Assembly (NCBI GenBank): GCA_964583165.1
Contig: CAZOVK010000071.1
Location: forward strand, 1 to 12,031
Direction of reading: 5' to 3'
Length of the DNA: 12,031 nucleotides
DNA from: CAZOVK01 sp964583165
Lineage (GTDB): Bacteria; Bacillota; Clostridia; Lachnospirales; WRAX01
Below, piece after piece: positions 6,850 through 12,031 of the stretch; position 1 is the first letter of the stretch, and every line of letters begins with the position of its first letter. Both the position numbers and the translations under genes were made by a program. Below the pieces are notes generated by a model. That model was given only the letters and a program-made list of their open reading frames with translations, was not told the DNA's origin and ran no database searches.

Positions 6850-6862
6850 TTTACACTGTAAA
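6850..6862. promoter_or_regulatory. Small perfect palindrome, possible operator
   Basis: TTTACA-C-TGTAAA is a 13-bp perfect dyad in the divergent intergenic region, 13 bp upstream of the -35 of the leftward promoter. Its half ACTGTAAA (6855-6862) recurs exactly at 6816-6823, inside the spacer of that promoter, 39 bp away. The arrangement could be a repressor site pair, but I cannot assign a regulator. It may be chance in AT-rich DNA. Confidence 0.3.
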
Positions 6863-6956
6863 TAACCTATCAAAAACACCCTCCGCCCACGATTAGTAGC
6901 TCCAGAATCGGGCATTAACCCGCGTCACCTCGCATAGAATCTAACGGGTGATAGGC

Positions 6957-7571
6957 ATGTTGGATAGGACAAGCCGTACCAAGCTCGTTGCGCGTATGCG
7001 CGGCAAGGGTGGGTTCAGAGTGGCGGCGATGATTGGCGCGTTTATTATCGCGTTAGGGTTGATAATCGGTTTTATAGTGTCAGGTTTTGTAAAAACGGCT
7101 GATTTTATGCCACAAGTGACGCGGTTGGCAACAGGCGGTACGGCGGGATTATTGAGCGCCGACTTGTTTTTTGAGGGTTTGTTAAGAAACGGTAAATTGA
7201 TTGTGATAATGTGGCTTTTAGGCTTTCTGCCGCCTTGCCAAAACCTAAATTATGTGGTAATATTCATAAAAGCGGTGAGCGTTGCGCTCGCGGCATCTGT
7301 TGTCGCGGGTTTAGGTGGGAAGTATGTGATGTGTTACATGCTCATGCCCAATCTGATACTCATGCCCTGCTTAGTCGCCATGCTCGCCCAAGCCGAGAGG
7401 TTCGCGGGGTTAAGCAAACGTCGCTTCAGCGGCGCGATTTCGCGCGTTGTCGAGAAAGCGAATGACTTCGGCACATACTTGTTTATGCTGATAATCTGTA
7501 TGGCAGGAACGGCGGCGGCATCGCTGTTTGAGGCATACGCCGCGCCTTTACTGTTCGGGGTGTTTTCTTAA
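6957..7571 (+). CDS. SpoIIM-like membrane protein (stage II sporulation protein M / DUF95 family)
   Basis: This 204-residue polytopic protein has membrane segments at about 22-44, 80-92, 99-120, 123-144 and 170-195. The pattern DLFFEGLLRNGKLIVIMWLLGF (69-90), a later F-x-K (103-105), and MPNLILMPCLVAM (130-142) match the SpoIIM layout of LFF-x-x-LL-x-N...W-x-LG, F-x-KG and PQNLL-x-x-P. SpoIIM, with SpoIID and SpoIIP, forms the peptidoglycan-remodelling engulfment machine at the sporulation septum. The spoIID and spoIIP genes are not in this window. The ATG at 6957 is chosen because GGTGAT (6947-6952) lies 4 nt ahead; a GTG at 6948 overlaps that site. No convincing promoter is seen. It could be a general DUF95 protein rather than the sporulation one. 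Confidence 0.6.
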   Translation: MLDRTSRTKLVARMRGKGGFRVAAMIGAFIIALGLIIGFIVSGFVKTADFMPQVTRLATGGTAGLLSADLFFEGLLRNGKLIVIMWLLGFLPPCQNLNYVVIFIKAVSVALAASVVAGLGGKYVMCYMLMPNLILMPCLVAMLAQAERFAGLSKRRFSGAISRVVEKANDFGTYLFMLIICMAGTAAASLFEAYAAPLLFGVFS

Positions 7572-7617
7572 TCGCGGGTCTTGTAAGAGGGTAGATGATT
7601 TGACATAACTTCAACAA

Positions 7618-7662
7618 ACCGCCACTAGGCGGTCGCTATACCTAACGTCGCTTTAGACGACG
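7618..7662 (+). other. Two short hairpins between the SpoIIM-like and exporter genes
   Basis: ACCGCC-ACTA-GGCGGT (7618-7633) is a perfect 6-bp stem with a tetraloop. CGTCG-N7-CGACG (7646-7662) is a 5-bp stem followed by GATTTTGG. They lie in the 125-bp gap before the exporter start. Only the second has any T run (four, after two other bases), so it is at best a weak terminator. Together they could form a leader structure or mark separation of the two transcription units. Confidence 0.35.
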
Positions 7663-7684
7663 GATTTTGGCGAAACATCAGTAC

Positions 7685-7689
7685 GAGGT
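7685..7689 (+). promoter_or_regulatory. Ribosome binding site deciding the exporter start
   Basis: GAGGT lies 7 nt before the ATG at 7697. An in-frame TTG at 7667 would add ten residues but has no purine-rich site ahead of it and falls just after the second hairpin. The ATG also starts close to the conserved family region. Confidence 0.65.
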
Positions 7690-7696
7690 ACGATTT

Positions 7697-8485
7697 ATGG
7701 AAGAAACACAAAACATACCGCCACAACAAGCGCTGTCGCTATGTGTGCTTGCGGGTGAGATAATGCTTAAAAACGGGGCTGAAACCTACCGCGTTGAGGA
7801 CACAATGGCGCGGTTGCTTATAGCGTGCGGTTATAAGGCGTCAGACTGCTTTGTTGCTTCTACGGGCATATTCGTAGGCATAACAACAGAAGTGGGCGAA
7901 AGTTATAATATAGTCAGAAAGGTCAAATCACGCAGCACTAACTTAGAGAAGGTCGCGCTGGTCAACGCATTTTCGCGCGCGTTCGTTTCTGGGGCGATAA
8001 CGGCTGACGATATAGTTGAAGAACTCGGGCGCGTTGATACACGAACACCGCCGTACTCAAACGCTTTTAAGATTCTGGTTGCGGGGGCGGCTTGCGCGGG
8101 GTTTTCGTTTCTGCTCGACGGCAATCTGACGGACTGTTTGGCGGGTTTTCTAATCGGCTCGTTCATACAGCTTTTCACAATGAAATCAAAGAATCTGTCA
8201 CCTGTTTTGCTCAATATGTTCGGTGGGGTTTTGATAGCGTTTCTGTCACTGCTCATGCTGAATTTGGGCATCAGCGACAACTTAGACAAGGTAATAATCG
8301 GCGCGTTAATGCCACTTCTACCCGGTGTGGCGTTTACCAATGCCATAAGAGATGTGCTTGAGGGCGACTATCTGTCGGGTTCGGCGCGACTCATGGACGC
8401 GTTGATTGTCGCAGTGGCCGTTGCGGCGGGGGTCGGCTCGTTCTTACAGATGTGGCTTGTTATTTTCGGGCAGTTTGCTGTATGA
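7697..8485 (+). CDS. ThrE-type threonine/serine exporter, YjjP-like (DUF1212) subunit
   Basis: This 262-residue protein has a soluble N-terminal part (about 1-120) with the family motif GEIMLKNGAETYRVEDTM (20-37). About five membrane segments follow (about 125-140, 145-162, 171-190, 197-215, 234-256). The signature LMPLLPGVAFTNAIRDVLEGDYLSGSAR (204-231) is typical of the ThrE/YjjP family. These proteins export threonine and serine or related small acids across the membrane, in some bacteria as one fused protein and in others as two. The next gene, 52 nt later, encodes the matching YjjB-like half, so the pair probably forms one transporter. The substrate cannot be decided from sequence. It is transcribed in the same direction as the SpoIIM-like gene. 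Confidence 0.88.
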   Translation: MEETQNIPPQQALSLCVLAGEIMLKNGAETYRVEDTMARLLIACGYKASDCFVASTGIFVGITTEVGESYNIVRKVKSRSTNLEKVALVNAFSRAFVSGAITADDIVEELGRVDTRTPPYSNAFKILVAGAACAGFSFLLDGNLTDCLAGFLIGSFIQLFTMKSKNLSPVLLNMFGGVLIAFLSLLMLNLGISDNLDKVIIGALMPLLPGVAFTNAIRDVLEGDYLSGSARLMDALIVAVAVAAGVGSFLQMWLVIFGQFAV

Positions 8486-8537
8486 AAAATAGGGCAAAGT
8501 ATTAGCCCAAGACATAATTGTTTATTTGGTGGTATTT

Positions 8538-9050
8538 ATGTACACAATCAGTTACTTCTTAATGCAGTTTATAGTGGCGTTTATCGCGACATTCGGTTTT
8601 GCCGTTCTGTTCAACTCACCGCGCACAGAGGTTGTGTACAGCGGGTTGACAGGTGCTCTCGGCTGGACGGCGTATAAGCTTATAATCACTCTGACAGTCG
8701 ATAACGGTGTAGTGGCAACACTCGCGGCGGCAATGATTATCACAGCCGCAAGCCGCTTACTAGCCTACAAACGGCGTATGCCGCTGACCGTCTATCTTAT
8801 CGGCGGGATTATCCCGCTCGTGCCCGGCTTCGGTATTTACTACACCATGTATTATCTGGTAACCTCCGATTTTTCGAGCGCCGTTACACGCGGCGTAGAT
8901 ACGCTCAAAATCTCGGGCGTTATAGTCATCGGTATCTTCATCATCCTGTCGTTGCCGTGGAAGCTGTTCTATCCATACGGCTCCATTAAAGAAATCACAA
9001 CAAAAACGCGGAAAAAACGCGGTTCGACAAGTCAAACCCAAGATTTGTGA
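8538..9050 (+). CDS. ThrE-type exporter, YjjB-like small subunit
   Basis: The product of 170 residues has about five membrane segments (about 4-24, 36-52, 57-73, 83-107, 126-143). The diagnostic IIPLVPGFGIYYTMYYL (91-107) is the YjjB-like counterpart of the LMPLLPG motif in the preceding gene. This half is needed with the YjjP-like half for export in two-component systems. GGTGG lies 5 nt ahead of the ATG at 8538; an in-frame TTG at 8526 overlaps it and is less likely. The last 25 or so residues are a basic polar tail (KEITTKTRKKRGST...) encoded in DNA that also encodes the end of hemW on the other strand, a 56-bp convergent overlap. Confidence 0.85.
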   Translation: MYTISYFLMQFIVAFIATFGFAVLFNSPRTEVVYSGLTGALGWTAYKLIITLTVDNGVVATLAAAMIITAASRLLAYKRRMPLTVYLIGGIIPLVPGFGIYYTMYYLVTSDFSSAVTRGVDTLKISGVIVIGIFIILSLPWKLFYPYGSIKEITTKTRKKRGSTSQTQDL

Positions 9051-10137
9051 GCCGTAACATATCGCCGTCGGTTTCTAAAAGCCCGTCACTTTCGAGGGCT
9101 TTTATTGTTGTGTCGAAAATGGCTTCAAGAGGTGTGTTGAAGCGCGTGAAAAACTCGGCGCGGCTGATACCCGCCGTTTTTCGTAAGCCTAGGAACATAA
9201 ATTCCGATATGAGGTCATTATGCGTCAGGTTTTCTGTGTCGTATGACGAAAAATCGCCCTGTAGATAGTCTTCTAGGTTAAATGTGTTGTGATAACGCGC
9301 CCCGTCAGTGTATGAATGCGCGGCTATGCCAACGCCGATATACTCGTCAGCGTTCCAGTATGTCAGATTGTGGCGGCACTCGTAACCGGGTTTTGAGAAA
9401 TTCGAGATTTCGTAACGCGGCAATCCGTTTTGATGAAATCGTTCGGCGGCATAGTGGTACATGGCGCGCTCAGAGATTTCGTCGGGCAGGTCGTTTGGGT
9501 TTTCGTCATACATGGGTGTGTCTTCTTCGAGAATAAGGCTATAACAGGAGATATGTTCGGGTTCGAGTTGTAACGCAAGGTCAATAGTATGTGCAACGTC
9601 TTCGATAGTCTGTGACGGCAAGCCCAACATTAAATCAATGTTGATATTCCTAAAGCCCGCCGTTCTTGCCATTTCATACGCTTTTATCGCCGCCTTTGAA
9701 TCATGAACGCGCCCGATACGTTTCAGTAGCCTGTCATCAAGTGACTGAACGCCAAAAGAAAGACGGTTTACGCCGTTATCTCTCAACATTTTCAGATAAT
9801 CAGATGTCACAGTGTCAGGGTTAGCCTCAAGCGTAAACTCATAACCCGTATGCAAAGAAAAGCGCGTGTTAATGGCCTTAATCACGCGCTCCATTGCTCT
9901 AAGCGGCATTAACGTAGGAGTACCGCCGCCAAAGAAAACCGTATCCAACCTTGTTGCGGCTAAAGCCGCGCTGGATTGTGTGTCGGCCAAGGCTGACATT
10001 AACCCAAGCTCCCGTATTATCGCATCGGCGTAGTCTTTCATAATCTGTTGTGTGCTAGGTGCCGATACGAAGTCACAATACGCGCACTTCTTCACACAAA
10101 AAGGTATGTGTACGTACAAAGCCCGCGCCTTATTCAT
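8995..10137 (-). CDS. hemW: HemW, radical SAM heme chaperone (HemN-like)
   Basis: This 380-residue protein has the radical-SAM cluster motif C14-x3-C18-x2-C21 in HIPFCVKKCAYCDF. Next come FFGGGTPTL (68-76), FGVQSLDDRLLKRIGRVH and a GF-x-NINIDLMLGLPSQT segment. The residue after the third cysteine pair is Phe, not Cys as in true HemN coproporphyrinogen dehydrogenases, so the HemW subgroup is favoured. HemW binds heme and an iron-sulfur cluster and is thought to deliver heme to respiratory proteins. In Firmicutes it commonly sits beside lepA, as here. Its ATG overlaps the lepA stop (ATGAATAA, 8 nt), so translation is probably coupled. The usual hrcA-grpE-dnaK genes do not follow. Confidence 0.93.
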   Translation of the reverse strand: MNKARALYVHIPFCVKKCAYCDFVSAPSTQQIMKDYADAIIRELGLMSALADTQSSAALAATRLDTVFFGGGTPTLMPLRAMERVIKAINTRFSLHTGYEFTLEANPDTVTSDYLKMLRDNGVNRLSFGVQSLDDRLLKRIGRVHDSKAAIKAYEMARTAGFRNINIDLMLGLPSQTIEDVAHTIDLALQLEPEHISCYSLILEEDTPMYDENPNDLPDEISERAMYHYAAERFHQNGLPRYEISNFSKPGYECRHNLTYWNADEYIGVGIAAHSYTDGARYHNTFNLEDYLQGDFSSYDTENLTHNDLISEFMFLGLRKTAGISRAEFFTRFNTPLEAIFDTTIKALESDGLLETDGDMLRLTNLGFDLSNRVFSAFLL

Positions 10138-11929
10138 CCAGTTTGAGCACGCTCATAAACGCCGACTGCGGTAACTCGACATTACCGACTTGGCGCATAC
10201 GCTTTTTGCCCTCTTTCTGTTTTTCGAGAAGTTTCTTTTTACGCGTGATGTCACCGCCGTAACACTTGCTCAATACGTCTTTTCTGACGGCGCTGACGGT
10301 TTCACGCGCGATAATCTTTGCGCCGATACAGGCTTGTATGGGTACCTCAAACTGGTGGCGCGGGATTTCTTTTTTGAGTTTCTCCGCCATTTTACGCCCT
10401 TTTTCGTATGAAGACGAGCGGTGGACAATGAAACTGAGCGCATCAACGGCTTCGTGGTTAATGAGCATATCGAGTTTAACCAAATCAGACTCCACATAGC
10501 CCTCTAACTCATAGTCAAAGCTTGCGTAACCGCGTGAACGCGATTTCAGCGCGTCAAAGAAGTCAAAGATTATCTCATTGAGCGGCAGTCTATAGTTCAG
10601 GCGTATGCGCGTCGCGTCGAGATAGTCCATGCCTAAAAATTCTCCGCGCCGCTCATGGCATAAGTCCATGATTGCGCCCATGTGTTCGGGCGGCAACAGG
10701 ATTTCTGCCTTGACTATCGGTTCTTCCGTGTGCTCGATATGCGTCACGTCGGGGTAGTTCGTGGGGTTCGACAGCTCTATCATCTCGCCGTCTGTTTTAT
10801 AGATATGATAAACAACACTGGGTGCAGTGGTGACTAAATCAAGGTTATATTCGCGTTCCAAGCGTTCTTGCACAATCTCCATATGGAGAAGCCCCAAGAA
10901 ACCACAACGGTAACCGAAGCCCAGCGCGATACTCGTTTCGGGCTCGAAATGTAAAGCCGCGTCATTGAGTTTGAGTTTATCAAGCGCATCACGCAAGTCT
11001 TGATAGCGCGCGCCGTCTGACGGGAACACACCGCAATAGACCATGGGGTTGACCTTCTTGTAACCGGGGAACGGGTGTTTGGTGGGGTTAGCCGCGTCGG
11101 TGACCGTATCGCCCGTTTGTGTGTCCTTAACGTTCTTAATACTCGCCGTGAAGTAACCCACGTCGCCCGATGTCAAGCTCTCGACGGGTATCTGACGTCC
11201 GGGGCCGAAAATGCCTGTTTCTACGACATCAAATTCAGCGCCTGTCGCCATAAGCCTTACGCGCTTGCCCGGCTTTATCTCGCCGTCAAACACGCGAATA
11301 AAGACGATAACGCCCCGATACGCGTCATAGAACGAGTCAAAGATAATCGCTTTGAGCGGCTCTTCGGGCTGACCCGACGGCGGCGGAATCTGCTCGATTA
11401 TGGCGTTCCACACTGCGTCGATGTTTATATTGTTCTTCGCCGAAATCTCGGGCGCATCCAGCGCGGGAATCCCGATTATATCTTCTATTTCATGTTTAAC
11501 GACATCGGGTTGTGCGGCGGGTAGGTCAATCTTATTGATAACAGGCACAATAGCCAAATCAGACTCAATCGCGAGATACACATTAGCCAGTGTTTGGGCT
11601 TCAACGCCTTGACACGCGTCAACCACCAAAATAGCGCCCTCACACGCCGCAATCGAGCGGCTGACTTCATAATTGAAGTCCACATGACCGGGCGTATCAA
11701 TCAGATTCAAAACATACTCCTGCCCGTCCGTATGCGTATGAATCAGTCGGACGGACTGCGCCTTTATCGTTATGCCGCGTTCGCGCTCTAAATCCATATT
11801 GTCAAGCACTTGGTCGGTCATTTCGCGCTCTGTCAGTAACCCCGCGCTCTGGATAAGGCGGTCGGCGAGCGTGGACTTGCCGTGGTCGATATGGGCGATA
11901 ATACAAAAATTCCTGATTCTTGACTGCAA
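10130..11929 (-). CDS. lepA: LepA / elongation factor 4, translational GTPase
   Basis: LepA (EF4) is a ribosome-associated GTPase that affects initiation or back-translocation. From the TTG at 11929 the protein is 599 residues, the usual length. GTPase motifs are AHIDHGKST (12-20), RGITI (51-55), DTPGHVDF (78-85) and NKID (132-135), with SAKNN as G5. EF-G-like domains follow, and the LepA-specific C-terminal domain contains CYGGDITRKKKLLEKQKEGKKRM. The reading frame stays open to 12013, adding 28 residues with no homology. I reject that extension because GGAGGG (11936-11941) sits 6 nt before the TTG and the promoter lies inside the extension. It heads a lepA-hemW operon. Confidence 0.96.
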   Translation of the reverse strand: MQSRIRNFCIIAHIDHGKSTLADRLIQSAGLLTEREMTDQVLDNMDLERERGITIKAQSVRLIHTHTDGQEYVLNLIDTPGHVDFNYEVSRSIAACEGAILVVDACQGVEAQTLANVYLAIESDLAIVPVINKIDLPAAQPDVVKHEIEDIIGIPALDAPEISAKNNINIDAVWNAIIEQIPPPSGQPEEPLKAIIFDSFYDAYRGVIVFIRVFDGEIKPGKRVRLMATGAEFDVVETGIFGPGRQIPVESLTSGDVGYFTASIKNVKDTQTGDTVTDAANPTKHPFPGYKKVNPMVYCGVFPSDGARYQDLRDALDKLKLNDAALHFEPETSIALGFGYRCGFLGLLHMEIVQERLEREYNLDLVTTAPSVVYHIYKTDGEMIELSNPTNYPDVTHIEHTEEPIVKAEILLPPEHMGAIMDLCHERRGEFLGMDYLDATRIRLNYRLPLNEIIFDFFDALKSRSRGYASFDYELEGYVESDLVKLDMLINHEAVDALSFIVHRSSSYEKGRKMAEKLKKEIPRHQFEVPIQACIGAKIIARETVSAVRKDVLSKCYGGDITRKKKLLEKQKEGKKRMRQVGNVELPQSAFMSVLKLDE

Positions 11930-11935
11930 AAAAAG

Positions 11936-11941
11936 CCCTCC
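11936..11941 (-). promoter_or_regulatory. lepA: Ribosome binding site fixing the TTG start of lepA
   Basis: GGAGGG on the minus strand lies 6 nt before TTG at 11929-11927, giving LepA the expected N-terminus (QSRIRNFCIIAHIDHGK). No ATG or GTG is available at a suitable distance. Confidence 0.85.
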
Positions 11942-11965
11942 ATAGAGTTGAAAGTTGATGTCATC

Positions 11966-11994
11966 AGTATAACAGCTTTCTGAAATTTTTACAA
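11966..11994 (-). promoter_or_regulatory. Sigma-A promoter for lepA-hemW
   Basis: TTGTAA (11989-11994) and TATACT (11966-11971) on the minus strand are separated by 17 nt, with 4/6 and 5/6 consensus matches. The start point would be near 11959, giving a leader of about 30 nt before the TTG start. Confidence 0.7.
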
Positions 11995-11999
11995 GAGCA

Positions 12000-12028
12000 T
12001 TCACAATCTGCAATATATATGTTATAAT
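12000..12028 (+). promoter_or_regulatory. Divergent extended -10 promoter pointing out of the window
   Basis: On the plus strand TTCACA (12000-12005), 17 nt, then TATAAT (12023-12028) with TG one base ahead (TGTTATAAT) makes an extended -10 element. Transcription would start just past the right edge, so a rightward gene probably lies there, divergent from lepA. Confidence 0.6.
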
Positions 12029-12031
12029 GGC

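Noticed and set aside
6850..6878. TTTACA as the -35 of a rightward promoter for the SpoIIM-like gene
   Set aside because: No TATAAT-like hexamer lies 16-19 nt downstream.
6912..6940. Sigma-E-like promoter (GCATTAA, 14 nt, CATAGAAT) for the SpoIIM-like gene
   Set aside because: The -10 is a fair match, but transcription would start at about 6947, inside the ribosome binding site, and the -35 matches only 4 of 7 positions.
7600..7642. TTGACA (7600) with TATACC (7637) as a promoter for the exporter genes
   Set aside because: The spacing is 31 nt, far beyond the 16-19 nt that sigma-A promoters allow, and no -10 is found at the right distance.
7903..8346. Minus-strand 147-codon open frame opposite the ThrE-type gene
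   Set aside because: It is antisense to a gene with a strong family signature, and no ribosome binding site or domain is seen.
11075..11524. Plus-strand 149-codon open frame opposite lepA
   Set aside because: It is antisense to highly conserved LepA GTPase and EF-G-like domains; no motif or start signal supports it.
11930..12013. N-terminal 28-residue extension of LepA
   Set aside because: It contains the lepA promoter and ribosome binding site and has no LepA homology, so it is upstream DNA.
1..12031. tRNA, rRNA, CRISPR array, insertion sequence or prophage genes
   Set aside because: I looked for repeats with regular spacers, transposase or integrase proteins and tRNA-like folds in the intergenic gaps and saw none. 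The gaps are short and accounted for above.

Overview
This window looks like chromosomal DNA from an anaerobic, probably motile and possibly endospore-forming Firmicute of the Clostridia type. The signs are a flagellar flgM-flgN pair, the PyrD/PyrK class 1B dihydroorotate dehydrogenase, a SpoIIM-like membrane protein, a lipoteichoic-acid-synthase-type enzyme, a split ThrE-type exporter, and Bacillus-like promoters and ribosome binding sites. Base composition is close to balanced. I see no mobile element, CRISPR array, tRNA or rRNA.

Layout, left to right. Positions 1-6781 are all read leftward. At the left edge is flgM followed by the start of flgN, with a candidate sigma-28 promoter ahead of flgM. 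A hairpin terminator at about 452-495 separates them from a tightly packed operon. In reading order that operon is a YihY/BrkB-family membrane protein, a membrane-anchored GH18 glycosidase (14-nt overlap, TTG start), pyrK, and pyrD (TAATG overlap). Upstream of it, 4653-4861 is a non-coding stretch holding an orphan cluster of DnaA boxes: three exact TTATCCACA, two inverted TTTTCCACA, two one-mismatch boxes and an array of 12-bp degenerate repeats. Next is a 639-residue LTA-synthase-type alkaline-phosphatase-superfamily protein, transcribed leftward from a perfect consensus sigma-A promoter at 6808-6836.

Positions 6957-9050 are read rightward: a SpoIIM-like protein, then a two-gene ThrE-type exporter (ThrE/YjjP-like and YjjB-like halves). 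The second half converges with hemW and overlaps it tail-to-tail by 56 bp. Positions 8995-11929 are read leftward: lepA (elongation factor 4, TTG start) and hemW, overlapping by 8 nt, driven by a good sigma-A promoter at 11966-11994. A divergent extended -10 promoter at the right edge points out of the window.

The genes are mostly ordinary housekeeping and envelope functions. I did not find a convincing undescribed multi-gene system. The most unusual element is the DnaA-box cluster at 4664-4860, which sits away from any dnaA or dnaN gene in this window. It could be a replication origin, a DnaA-titrating or regulatory site, or a DnaA-controlled leader of the YihY operon.
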